From contig NZ_FNDQ01000019.1 of NCBI RefSeq assembly GCF_900099675.1, positions 1-52,405 of the forward strand: 52,405 bases of DNA, written 5' to 3'. This document shows positions 24,596 through 33,280 of this stretch, piece by piece. Under the pieces are notes generated by a model. That model was not told the origin of the DNA and searched no databases. It saw only the letters and a program-made list of their open reading frames with translations. Each line of letters starts with the position of its first letter. Positions within the stretch are counted from its first letter, which is position 1. The translations under genes were made by a program, and so were the position numbers. This DNA comes from Myroides phaeus (lineage in GTDB: Bacteria; Bacteroidota; Bacteroidia; Flavobacteriales; Flavobacteriaceae).

Positions 24596-25390
24596 ATGGG
24601 TAATTTATCTAAGCTAAGAACAGTAACGGTAACAAGATACATCACTCCTTTGAGAGAGGGTGGATCATTACCTGCCTTAGCAGAAGCAGATGATGATTTT
24701 AAATATGTACTTAAATTCAGAGGTGCCGGTCACGGGGTAAAGGCCCTAATCGCTGAGCTGCTTGGAGGTTTAATTGCACAAAAACTGGAATTAAAAGTTC
24801 CTGAACTCGTATTTGCTGAGCTTGATGAAGCTTTTGGTAGAACAGAAGCGGATGAAGAAATTCAAGACTTGCTACAATTTAGTAAAGGGTTAAACTTAGC
24901 TTTACACTTTTTATCAGGAGCATTAACTTATGATCCAGAAGCATTGACGATTGACCCAAAGTTATCTTCTCAAATCGTATGGTTAGATTCATTTATAACA
25001 AATGTAGATAGAACATTTAGAAACACCAATATGCTCATTTGGCATAAAGAATTGTGGTTAATTGACCACGGAGCAGCTTTCTATTTCCATCATTCATTTA
25101 CCAATTGGGAAAAAAGTGCACTAACACCTTTTTCATTTATAAAAGACCACGTTTTACTTCCACAAGCCAAACAACTTGATGAAGTAGATACAGCTTTTAA
25201 ACAGCTTCTCACAGAAAAAGACCTGAAAGAAATAACAGATACAATTCCATCAGATTGGTTAGAGTGGGAGGACGTAGATTTAACTCCAGAAGAAATTAGA
25301 GAGGTTTACTTTCTATTCTTAAAAACAAGATTAGAAAATTCTCATTTATTCGTTAACGAAGCTAAAAAATTTCGAGATGCACGTATATGA
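24596..25390 (+). CDS. HipA-like kinase domain protein (HipA_2 type)
   Basis: A 264-residue stand-alone kinase domain of the HipA-like superfamily. The N-terminal lobe has GGSLPALAEADDDFKYVLKF, with the family Gly-rich start and the ATP-side Lys, then GAGHGVKALIAELLGGLIA. The catalytic loop is NVDRTFRNTNMLIW (about 135-148) with the Asp and Asn in place, and the metal motif is DHG in ELWLIDHGAAF (about 156). The core looks intact. No HipB-like helix-turn-helix partner is nearby; instead a DUF3037 gene overlaps its end by 14 bp. The substrate is unknown. It is the first gene of an operon that continues with K+ uptake genes. Confidence 0.86.
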   Translation: MGNLSKLRTVTVTRYITPLREGGSLPALAEADDDFKYVLKFRGAGHGVKALIAELLGGLIAQKLELKVPELVFAELDEAFGRTEADEEIQDLLQFSKGLNLALHFLSGALTYDPEALTIDPKLSSQIVWLDSFITNVDRTFRNTNMLIWHKELWLIDHGAAFYFHHSFTNWEKSALTPFSFIKDHVLLPQAKQLDEVDTAFKQLLTEKDLKEITDTIPSDWLEWEDVDLTPEEIREVYFLFLKTRLENSHLFVNEAKKFRDARI

Positions 25391-25751
25391 GTATTCAGTC
25401 ATAAGACTTGTTCCTAAAATAGAGCGAGAGGAATTTATCAATATAGGTTTGCTTGTTTTCTCTAAGTCAAAAAGAAAACTATTAGCAAAGTTTCATTTAG
25501 ATGAAAAAAAGATAACTTGTTTTTCAAGTGAAATAGATTTTGAAATACTTCAAAAGCACGTAAAAGCTTTTGAAGCAATAGCTTTAGGAACATCAACTAA
25601 CAATCCTATAGCTACTCTTGAAGTAGACGAAAGATTTAGGTGGTTAACTGCAGTTAAGAGTTCGTGTATTCAGGCTTCGCGTCCTCATCCCGGGATGACA
25701 ATGGATTTAGAAGTATTGTTTAAAAATCTTTATCAAGAATTAGTTTTATAA
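25377..25751 (+). CDS. DUF3037 family protein
   Basis: A 124-residue protein starting HVYEYSVIRLVPKIEREEFINIG, the conserved opening of DUF3037, with later FRWLTAVKSSCIQASRPHPG. No transmembrane segment or signal peptide. Its start lies inside the 3' end of the HipA-like kinase gene, so translation is probably coupled. This pairing of DUF3037 with a HipA_2 kinase is a recurrent neighbourhood in bacteria as I know it, but no function is established. trkH starts 1 bp after its stop codon. Confidence 0.87.
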   Translation: MHVYEYSVIRLVPKIEREEFINIGLLVFSKSKRKLLAKFHLDEKKITCFSSEIDFEILQKHVKAFEAIALGTSTNNPIATLEVDERFRWLTAVKSSCIQASRPHPGMTMDLEVLFKNLYQELVL

Positions 25752-25752
25752 A

Positions 25753-27534
25753 ATGCCACTATATTACTTAAAAGATAACCTACAAAAGAAACTAACGTAT
25801 GCTTTAATACGTTTACCTTTTGTCATTAGTTTTATAACCTTATTCATTTTAATTTATGACTTAGGGTTTAATACTTTAAATGATTACCACGCTCAGCTAA
25901 ACTCTCTGTACAATATCTGTTTAACTATTGGTATGATCGCCATTGCTCGTAGGTATTTTAGCAAGGATAATTATGAGAGTTTAGGTGTTAAGATATTCGA
26001 CATATTTAGCGTTGTTCTATTTTTAATACTTATTATAGCGCGGTGGCAACCAGAACATACTAATAGATTCTTTGACAGTAGTGCTGTAATCTTTTTTGGT
26101 GTATTCTTAATGGTTGTACGGGAGTTCTCTATGCTTCAGCTTAACCTAAAGCAAACAAGAATGAATCCCGCTCAGTTATTTATAGTCAGCTTTTTACTGA
26201 TTATTTTTATAGGAGCCTTTATGCTGTCTTTTCCAAAGGCAACGGTTACACCAGGTAGTTTACGATATATAGACGCCTTATTTACAGCAACAAGTGCTGT
26301 TTGCGTAACAGGGTTATCAACCGTAGATATAGGAAGTCAGTTTACTTTATTTGGAAAAACAGTAATGATTTTCTTGATGGAATGTGGGGGACTGGGAATT
26401 ATGACAATTGCAAGTTACTTTAGTTATTTCTTCCGTGGAAAAGCATCGTATGGAAATCAACTGGTACTGAAAGATATGTCTTATATAGATAAATTAGGAG
26501 ATGTATTTGCCACTTTAAAACGCATCATCATTATCTCAGGTATCATACAGTTCATAGGTATGGTCGGGATTTTTATCAGTATCCGCCACCAAGAATTTAC
26601 ATCAATTTACCAACGTATATTTTTCTCTATATTTCACGCTGTATCAGCTTTCTGTAATGCAGGATTTTCTACTTTACCTGAAAACCTTTACACTTTAGAA
26701 TATAGATTTAATTATCCTTTACACTTAATTATTGCAGGTTTGTTTATTATGGGAGGACTTGGTTTTCCTATCGTTTTCAATGTTTACAAATACATTAAGC
26801 ACCTTATAATAAATAGACTTCTTCCTTTCAGTATGAAAGAAGCAAGTACTTACTTACCAAGGGTGATTAATTTAAGTACGCGAATTATTTTAATTACAAC
26901 TATTGCATTAATAGTTGGTGGTACATTCTTAGTTTATGTCTTAGAGTACAACAATACATTAGCAGAGCACGAAGGAATAGGAAAGTTAGTTACTGCATTT
27001 TTTACAGCAACAACACCACGTACTGCTGGATTTGCAACAGTAGATAATAATATATTTAGTATATCGACCTTCTTATTGATTATATTTTTAATGTGGATTG
27101 GAGCCTCTCCAATATCAACTGGAGGGGGTATTAAAACCAGTACATTTGCCATTGCAGTACTGAATATTTGGACTTTGATGAAAGGTAAATCACGTATTGA
27201 AATATACAGACGAGAAGTAGATGAACTATCTGTTCAACGTGCCTTTGCAATTATTATCCTATCTTTATTTGTAATTGGAATTGCCATATTTGCGCTTTCC
27301 TTTTTTGAACCTAAGATAGAATTGATTAAACTGGCGTATGAAGCTTTTTCAGCTTATAGTACATCAGGATTAAGTACAGGAATTACAGCTAAATTAACCG
27401 ATCCAAGTAAGGTAACGTTAATCATGCTTATGTTTATAGGACGTGTGAGTATGCTTACTATCTTAATTGCAATTAGCAAAAAAGAAACTTTAGTAAACTA
27501 CAGATATCCTACAGAAGAAATATTGATAAATTAA
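25753..27534 (+). CDS. TrkH/KtrB family potassium uptake protein
   Basis: A 593-residue membrane protein that forms the ion-translocating subunit of a K+ uptake system. Residues 1-150 hold four or more extra membrane helices typical of the long Bacteroidota forms. The rest holds four pore loops: TSAVCVTGLST, SAFCNAGFST, TTPRTAGFATVD and SAYSTSGLST, each with the filter glycine. This is about 140 residues longer than standard KtrB. It follows the DUF3037 gene by 1 bp and precedes trkA by 12 bp. Confidence 0.94.
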   Translation: MPLYYLKDNLQKKLTYALIRLPFVISFITLFILIYDLGFNTLNDYHAQLNSLYNICLTIGMIAIARRYFSKDNYESLGVKIFDIFSVVLFLILIIARWQPEHTNRFFDSSAVIFFGVFLMVVREFSMLQLNLKQTRMNPAQLFIVSFLLIIFIGAFMLSFPKATVTPGSLRYIDALFTATSAVCVTGLSTVDIGSQFTLFGKTVMIFLMECGGLGIMTIASYFSYFFRGKASYGNQLVLKDMSYIDKLGDVFATLKRIIIISGIIQFIGMVGIFISIRHQEFTSIYQRIFFSIFHAVSAFCNAGFSTLPENLYTLEYRFNYPLHLIIAGLFIMGGLGFPIVFNVYKYIKHLIINRLLPFSMKEASTYLPRVINLSTRIILITTIALIVGGTFLVYVLEYNNTLAEHEGIGKLVTAFFTATTPRTAGFATVDNNIFSISTFLLIIFLMWIGASPISTGGGIKTSTFAIAVLNIWTLMKGKSRIEIYRREVDELSVQRAFAIIILSLFVIGIAIFALSFFEPKIELIKLAYEAFSAYSTSGLSTGITAKLTDPSKVTLIMLMFIGRVSMLTILIAISKKETLVNYRYPTEEILIN

Positions 27535-27546
27535 GACATTTAGAAC

Positions 27547-28230
27547 ATGAAATATATAATTATTGGTTTAGGAAACTTTGGTGCTTCATTGGCAAAAAAA
27601 TTGACAGAACAAGGAAATGAAGTTATCGGTGTAGACAAAAGCATGGCACGTGTAGATGCTAATAAAGATATGATCTCGCATACTATTTGTCTTGATTCAA
27701 CAGATCAATATATGATGTCAGGATTACCGTTAGCAAATACAGACATTGTTATTGTAGCCATTGGTGAAGACCAAGGGGCAAATATTATGACAACAGCTGT
27801 ATTAAAAAACCTAAATGTGAAGCGCTTGATTAGTCGTGCTATTACTCCTTTACACGAAAACGTATTACAAGCAATAGGAGTAGATGAAATTGTCCACCCA
27901 GAAGAAGAAACAGCTGAACGTTGGGCTAAAAAACTATGTATAAAAGGAGTAGTGGACTCATACGAAATTAACGGACGATACAGTATTGTTGAAATCACTG
28001 TATCAGAACGTTTCGCAGGTAAAACATTAGGAGAAATAGGCTTTAGAAGTAACTACAACTTGGTTGTACTAACAACTTTAAAAATTAGAGAAGAAACAAA
28101 CTTTTTAGGTTTATCTAAAAAAATACATGAAGTGCAAGGAATAGCCTCATATGAAACTGTATTAAATAAAGGAGACATCATGGTAATCTATGGTGACAAC
28201 AAGGATATTAAAAAGATTTTAGCATCATAA
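27547..28230 (+). CDS. TrkA/KtrA family regulatory subunit of K+ uptake
   Basis: A 227-residue cytosolic RCK protein: the N-terminal Rossmann domain (IIGLGNFGASLAKKL, dinucleotide glycines, and D30-type acidic residue in VIGVDKS) is followed by a TrkA_C domain from about residue 140. It would assemble as a ring on TrkH and gate it in response to nucleotide or NAD(H). The gene is 12 bp after trkH and 2 bp before the dioxygenase gene. Confidence 0.94.
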   Translation: MKYIIIGLGNFGASLAKKLTEQGNEVIGVDKSMARVDANKDMISHTICLDSTDQYMMSGLPLANTDIVIVAIGEDQGANIMTTAVLKNLNVKRLISRAITPLHENVLQAIGVDEIVHPEEETAERWAKKLCIKGVVDSYEINGRYSIVEITVSERFAGKTLGEIGFRSNYNLVVLTTLKIREETNFLGLSKKIHEVQGIASYETVLNKGDIMVIYGDNKDIKKILAS

Positions 28231-28232
28231 GT

Positions 28233-29066
28233 ATGTCAATAAATCAGAAACAAGTAATAGAAAACCTTTTGTCCTTTCCGGATAAAGGGTTTACTATGCC
28301 TGCATTATTTGTAGGGCATGGTTCTCCTATGAATGCTATTGAAGAGAATGAGTTTTCTCTTTATTGGCAAAAATTAGGTAAACAACTTCCAAAACCAGAA
28401 GCTATTCTTGTTATATCTGCTCATTGGCTAACCCAAGGAACATATGTTACCTCAAATACCAACTTAGAAACAATACACGATTTTAGAGGGTTCCCTCAAG
28501 AGCTTTTTAATGTAGAATACAATGTAGAAGGATCTCCTGCATTAGTAAAAGACATTGTAACATCTTCTGCTGATATACATGAAAACCTTGATTGGGGATT
28601 AGACCACGGGGCTTGGTCTATACTTGTTCACTTATTTCCAGAAGCAAATATTCCAGTAATACAGTTAAGTATAGATTACTACAAAGAATCAAATTACCAC
28701 TTTGAAATAGGTAAACAATTAGCACGACTTCGTAAAAAAGGTGTTTTAATAATAGGAAGTGGAAATATAGTTCATAATTTATCTGCTATAGACTGGCACA
28801 AAATGCACGAAGATAATTATGGCTTTGATTGGGCAATAGAAAGTAATGAATTAATTAAAGAAACCGTTTACTCACGAGACTTTACTAATTTAATTCGCTA
28901 TGATAAACTTGGTCTTGCTGTACAGTCTGCTATACCAACACCTGATCATTACTTTCCACTATTATATGTTTTAGGATTAGTTACTAAAAAAGATGAAGTA
29001 ACAACATTTAATGATAAATATCTAGGAGGCTCTTTAAGTATGACTTCCTTTATATTTAATTCTTAA
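28233..29066 (+). CDS. Extradiol ring-cleavage dioxygenase (LigB type, 4,5-DOPA dioxygenase-like)
   Basis: A 277-residue protein of the class III extradiol dioxygenase family, similar to bacterial YgiD. The metal-binding residues are visible: GHGSPMNAIEEN with one His, ISAHWLTQG with a second His, and DHGAWSILVHLFPEA. The C-terminal GSGNIVHNL block is conserved. The substrate is uncertain; the family acts on catecholic compounds. It closes the operon that begins with the HipA-like kinase. Its stop overlaps the 3' end of the convergent GNAT gene by 4 bp. Confidence 0.9.
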   Translation: MSINQKQVIENLLSFPDKGFTMPALFVGHGSPMNAIEENEFSLYWQKLGKQLPKPEAILVISAHWLTQGTYVTSNTNLETIHDFRGFPQELFNVEYNVEGSPALVKDIVTSSADIHENLDWGLDHGAWSILVHLFPEANIPVIQLSIDYYKESNYHFEIGKQLARLRKKGVLIIGSGNIVHNLSAIDWHKMHEDNYGFDWAIESNELIKETVYSRDFTNLIRYDKLGLAVQSAIPTPDHYFPLLYVLGLVTKKDEVTTFNDKYLGGSLSMTSFIFNS

Positions 29067-29911
29067 GATAAATAGAGTTCCATTTCAACCTGTTCTTGGT
29101 ATGACTCAGCACCCATAGAGCGAAAAAAAGAGTGTATTCCAAAGTTTTGTCCATCAATATTCGTTACATAAAAAGAAGCGTTGTTTCCAAATACTTCATG
29201 AACCATAAATGATGCTATTCCCATACGTCTATGTGCTTCTTTAACCCATATTTGTAATATTCTATTTTCAATAGGATTATAAATAATGTAACCTGCTGTT
29301 GTATTTTCAAACATAACTTTTTTACGAACAACAACACGGTCATTATTATTAATACAAAACTCACTATTTTGCCAAGTAGGTATTAAATCTTTTTCAATAT
29401 AAGACACTAAATATTCATAATAAGGCAAATCTCCTATTGTTAAAGTATCCCTTAAACTCTCTTTAACTTTAATCTTTGTTTTCCCCTTAAGAGACTCAAC
29501 TGTTCTCCATTTTTTAAAACCTATTTTTCTGTATGTACGCATAGCTGATTCGTTAGAAGAATCAACTTCTAAACTTACTTTATCCATTTGAAAACTCTTA
29601 AAAAGAGGTATTGCATAATCGTACATTTTAGCTGTTAAATTGTTACCTCTAAAGTCACTCAAGACACCTGTACCTGCGTTATAAAGCTTCTTATTGTTTT
29701 TAGCGTGTAAAATAAAACCAACTAATTTCTTTTGATGATAAGCACCAACAGATAAGCTTAAATCAATGCCTTCTGCTTTAATTTTTTCACCTAACTGCTC
29801 TTTAGTTAAAATAGTTGGTACAAAGAATTCTGAAGTAGCATTATTAAACACTTCTAAAAACTCTTCTATTTTTACATTCTTTAAAAACTTGAATTGAAAA
29901 CTGCTACTCAT
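29063..29911 (-). CDS. GNAT-type N-acetyltransferase, probably two GNAT units
   Basis: A 282-residue protein with an N-terminal acetyl-CoA domain: AGTGVLSDFRGNNLTAKMYDYA is the V/I-x-x-xx-RGxG/A-like site, and VDSSNESAMRTYRKIGFKKW is the classic C-terminal helix. A second, weaker copy occupies the last 100 residues (IWVKEAHRRMGIASFMVHE, then YVTNIDGQNFGIHSFFRSMGAE). Substrate is unknown. It converges tail to tail with the dioxygenase gene and has no visible terminator of its own. Confidence 0.86.
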   Translation of the reverse strand: MSSSFQFKFLKNVKIEEFLEVFNNATSEFFVPTILTKEQLGEKIKAEGIDLSLSVGAYHQKKLVGFILHAKNNKKLYNAGTGVLSDFRGNNLTAKMYDYAIPLFKSFQMDKVSLEVDSSNESAMRTYRKIGFKKWRTVESLKGKTKIKVKESLRDTLTIGDLPYYEYLVSYIEKDLIPTWQNSEFCINNNDRVVVRKKVMFENTTAGYIIYNPIENRILQIWVKEAHRRMGIASFMVHEVFGNNASFYVTNIDGQNFGIHSFFRSMGAESYQEQVEMELYLS

Positions 29912-30053
29912 AAATTTCTTTAATCAGATTATTAATTAATAAGCTTGTTTTATCTATTTTAGAATAGTGTGCATTGAAACCACACCATGAAGAGTTAAAG
30001 TTATAAATATTTTTCCTCTTTGCAAATTTTCTTACATTTTCTGTTAAAACATA

Positions 30054-30341
30054 TTAAATACAAAAGTTTAGCACATAAACATGATTATTTGACACAAATA
30101 GCACGAAAAAACAAGTAATTACTCTATCCCATTTATCACAAAAAGCTTTTATTAAAACAGTTTTAACAGGTATTTCTTTACTTAAAACCTCTTTGTGACA
30201 AAAATTTGCCAAACTTTCTTCTGCTATGATAAAATATGAACTACATTTAGGATAGTATCCTTTTAAATAAGCCACACCTTTGCCATATTTATATACTTCT
30301 ACTACATAAATAACATTACTATTTACACCTGCTTCAACAAA
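30054..30341 (-). pseudogene. Possible decayed reading frame, no family recognised
   Basis: An unbroken 95-codon frame from 30341 to 30054 gives VVEVYKYGKGVAYLKGYYPK and EESLANFCHKEVLSKEIP, which read like protein rather than random AT-rich sequence. Upstream, in another frame at about 30369-30480, lies a second stretch (LTFKCFISKEISTLGQK, VVNLIVKVELLKEVFYLDQK) that ends in a stop. Together they look like a gene broken by a frameshift. I cannot name it, and chance open frames are common at this base composition. The rest of 29912-30837 shows no gene except the paired palindromes at 30680. Confidence 0.3.
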
Positions 30342-30679
30342 CTATAAATTAGTTGCATCACATATTACTTTTGATCTAAATAAAAAACTTCTTTAAGCAG
30401 TTCTACTTTAACTATTAAATTTACAACTTTTTGACCTAATGTAGAAATTTCTTTACTTATAAAACATTTAAATGTTAAAATACCTTATTTTAATACCCTC
30501 ATAGTAAAAGAACTGTTACATTATGTTCTTTAGATATAATCTGAACCAGTAGTAAGAGACAATTCTCTTAAAACCTAATGTACTACATCAAATTCATACT
30601 TATTGATAGTAACAATATAATATCAGAATAGATTTACAATAAAGGGTAGTTGATCAATAACTTTGTTTCTTAAAATCGA

Positions 30680-30739
30680 CTATTTGCAAATAATGAGTAA
30701 TTTCACAAGTGGCGAAGTATCATTATTATTTGCAAATAG
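30680..30739. repeat. Paired ATTTGCAAAT palindromes in a 60-bp inverted repeat
   Basis: ATTTGCAAAT, itself a perfect 10-bp palindrome, occurs at 30682-30691 and 30728-30737, 46 bp apart centre to centre. Around them, CTATTTGCAAATAATGA (30680-30696) is answered by the complement at 30720-30739 with a 3-base insertion. No T run follows, so this is not a standard terminator. It could be an operator pair or a structured RNA 100 bp downstream of the serine hydrolase gene. Confidence 0.55.
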
Positions 30740-30837
30740 TAGCTGCCATCTAAGGGAAGTAACCCTAAACATATGTGGACTTAAATTATGTGATATTGCA
30801 TATTAATCATAGACAATATTTGTTTCATATCAATAGA

Positions 30838-32028
30838 TTACAATTCAATATCGCCTACAGGATAATCTCCAAAGTGGTGAGATAAACTAATTGTCTTATA
30901 TGTAGTTCTCGAATATTTGTTTGAGAAAAGAATAATACACGTATTGTCTTTAGCTAAACGAATATATGACGAAGTGTTTCCACGCCACCATCCATTGTGG
31001 TAAGTATAAAACTTACCATTTTGCATTTCTATCAAGCGAATACCCAAACCATAATTTCTTATACCTGGATTTTCAAAACTATATCCTTGATAAATCTGAT
31101 CCTTAACTTTCTTACTTAAAAACGCATCAGAATACATAGCAGTATCAAACTTCAAGAAATCACGGGGAGTAGTAAAGATATTCTTATCCCCATACGTACC
31201 ATCCATATAATCCCAATCCATCAATCGCATCTTACTTGTAAAAGATTGAGACACCTTATTTTTATTATTAATATCATCAAACACAAAACTATTCGTCATA
31301 CCAAGTGGTTCAAAGATCAACTCTGCAACCGCCTTTTTAAAAGGCTTTTGTGTTACTCTCTCAACAATTTCCGCCAATACAACATAATTAGTATTACTAT
31401 ATGCAAAGCGAGTATTGGGTTTAAAATCTAATGCAACCGTTTGCTCTTCAATTACCTTAATTACGTCACTATTTGTAATTGTCTTTGTTCTGTCCCAAAC
31501 ATTATCGTAATATCCATAATAACGCAATCCACTGCGATGACTCAACAAAGTACGTACTGTAATCTCTTTATAAGGAAAACGAGGAATAATCTCGGAAACA
31601 CTCTGATCTAAACTAATTTTGCCTTGATCTACTAATCGCAATACAGTAGTAGCAGTAATCACTTTCCCAACAGAAGCAACGTGGAGTGGGGTATCACTTG
31701 TAATTTCCTTTTTACCAGTACGATCATATACACCAGAATAGTCTTCATAGATAATCTTTCCGTTCTTAGCGACAAGAAAACTCCCAGTGTAATCACCCGT
31801 TTTAATATTATTGCGATAAAACTCTTCTACTTCTTTCCTTTGCTTTTCTATATAGCTATTTGAAAGCTCATCAAATTCAACCTTATAAGGATTTTCAACT
31901 AGAATATTATGTTCTTTATTAATCGCTGTATCGAGTGCTAAATCCTTAGATTTATTTGTGTTATTACACGCACAAAAACATAATGCAGTTAGTAGTGATA
32001 ATGTTAGTTTGCTTTTTTTAATCATCAT
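30838..32028 (-). CDS. Serine hydrolase of the class C beta-lactamase family, lipoprotein
   Basis: A 396-residue penicillin-binding protein-like hydrolase. From the ATG at 32028 the protein opens with a charged N terminus and TLSLLTALCFCAC, a lipoprotein signal with the lipid Cys near residue 20. The catalytic S-x-x-K is SVGK (near residue 117-120), and the Y-x-N motif is YSNTNY. The HxG/KTG-equivalent is TYHNGWWRG. It is more likely a peptidase or esterase than a resistance enzyme. The longer start at 32067 would lie within the upstream terminator, so I shortened it. Confidence 0.87.
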   Translation of the reverse strand: MMIKKSKLTLSLLTALCFCACNNTNKSKDLALDTAINKEHNILVENPYKVEFDELSNSYIEKQRKEVEEFYRNNIKTGDYTGSFLVAKNGKIIYEDYSGVYDRTGKKEITSDTPLHVASVGKVITATTVLRLVDQGKISLDQSVSEIIPRFPYKEITVRTLLSHRSGLRYYGYYDNVWDRTKTITNSDVIKVIEEQTVALDFKPNTRFAYSNTNYVVLAEIVERVTQKPFKKAVAELIFEPLGMTNSFVFDDINNKNKVSQSFTSKMRLMDWDYMDGTYGDKNIFTTPRDFLKFDTAMYSDAFLSKKVKDQIYQGYSFENPGIRNYGLGIRLIEMQNGKFYTYHNGWWRGNTSSYIRLAKDNTCIILFSNKYSRTTYKTISLSHHFGDYPVGDIEL

Positions 32029-32043
32029 TATTGTAAAATACAA

Positions 32044-32071
32044 AACCAGTTGCCCTTTTACAAGCAACTGG
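32044..32071 (-). terminator. Terminator of the C1 peptidase gene
   Basis: CCAGTTGC (32046-32053) pairs with GCAACTGG (32064-32071). On the minus strand the stem is followed by TTTTG. It lies 22 bp after the stop of the gene at 32094. Confidence 0.8.
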
Positions 32072-32093
32072 CTAATTGTCTATTCTATTATTT

Positions 32094-33209
32094 TTATTTA
32101 AGCCCTAATTGGTCTTTTGTACTTTTAACTAAGGCATCTTTATGTACTAATACAGAAATAGATTTAAGTTTCATATAAGGAACACTCATATAAATATAAC
32201 CATCGTTTCCGATGCGTTCACTATTTCCACCCCAAGAGTTTTTAACCTTGTAATAGCTATTTCCCTTTTGGTCTTTTACTTTTCCAACAATATGCATTAA
32301 GTGGTCGTCTTGCGTATCAAAGCTATAAAAGTCCTTTAATCTAAGCTCAGCGTCCACAGCTTTTTCAGTGATTATCTCAGTTAAACCTTTCTTTTCATCT
32401 TCTTTAGAAGTAGCTACAAAAGCTACACCGTGCTTAGATGAGAAAGTTGCTTCAGAAACATCACAATCTAAAGAAAGGGTAAACCCTTTATCAAGTGCAT
32501 TGTCAATATTTCTGATGTATTCGTCTAAAGGAAGGTTATACATACTCCCGTTAGAAAAGTTATCAGGAATATTTAAAATAAACGGAGTATAATTCTTCTG
32601 GTTTGCAAAAGAAGTAATTGTTACGTAGTCCTCTGGATTAATTCCTGTCATTTTTAAAAATGACTCAGGCGTATATTTCTTTCCTTCATAAGTAAACTCT
32701 TTTACTTGCTTACCCATATAAGTATCTAGAATATTTTCAGTGATACTTTTCCAATGCATAGAAATTGGTCCTTTACTTTTAGCATAAGCTTCTATAACAC
32801 TTTGAAGTGTTTTAAACATTTCACTGTGGTTATACGTTTCTTCCCCCATTAAACCAGAATATGCTTCAATTGGTACAATACCATAATCACGTACGCTATT
32901 AATTACATCGTGAGCAAGACCACCTTCACCAAACTGGGCTTTTCCTTGTCTTAAGATATAATTCTCTATTTTCTTTGGATATGTATTACGCACTGTATAC
33001 ATTTCAGATAAATCAATATGTTTGCCCTTTATTCTAATAATCTCGGATTCTAAAAAAGAAGAAGTACTAAAACTCCAACAAGTTCCTGTGTTTCCTTGAC
33101 TAATTACAGGATTCGCATCAATGTCTATAATATTTTGAAATTCATATTGTTGAGCGTAAGAATTCATCACTGCAAATAACAGTGACATAGAAATTATAAG
33201 TTTTTTCAT
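32094..33209 (-). CDS. Secreted C1-family cysteine peptidase (bleomycin hydrolase type)
   Basis: A 371-residue papain-fold peptidase with a signal peptide (cleavage near NSYAQ, residue 20). The nucleophile is C44 in QGNTGTCWSFSTSSFLESE. The His is in DDHLMHIVGKV (about residue 310) and the Asn is in KNSWGGN (about 333), so the triad is complete. LSEMYTVRN and GLAHDVINSVRDYGIVP are family blocks. Members of this group often act as aminopeptidases; secretion suggests digestion of peptides outside the cytoplasm. Confidence 0.92.
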   Translation of the reverse strand: MKKLIISMSLLFAVMNSYAQQYEFQNIIDIDANPVISQGNTGTCWSFSTSSFLESEIIRIKGKHIDLSEMYTVRNTYPKKIENYILRQGKAQFGEGGLAHDVINSVRDYGIVPIEAYSGLMGEETYNHSEMFKTLQSVIEAYAKSKGPISMHWKSITENILDTYMGKQVKEFTYEGKKYTPESFLKMTGINPEDYVTITSFANQKNYTPFILNIPDNFSNGSMYNLPLDEYIRNIDNALDKGFTLSLDCDVSEATFSSKHGVAFVATSKEDEKKGLTEIITEKAVDAELRLKDFYSFDTQDDHLMHIVGKVKDQKGNSYYKVKNSWGGNSERIGNDGYIYMSVPYMKLKSISVLVHKDALVKSTKDQLGLK

Positions 33210-33280
33210 GAGGTATAATCTTTAAGTATTGCAATATAATGCAAAAAATAGGTTATTTTTACCCTAAATTCAAAAAGATT

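Noticed and set aside
24596..25390. Classical HipBA toxin-antitoxin system
   Set aside because: The kinase is shorter than HipA, has no HipB-like helix-turn-helix neighbour, and is joined to DUF3037 and K+ transport genes.
32029..32067. Extended start for the serine hydrolase
   Set aside because: It overlaps the C1 peptidase terminator and disrupts the lipoprotein signal layout.
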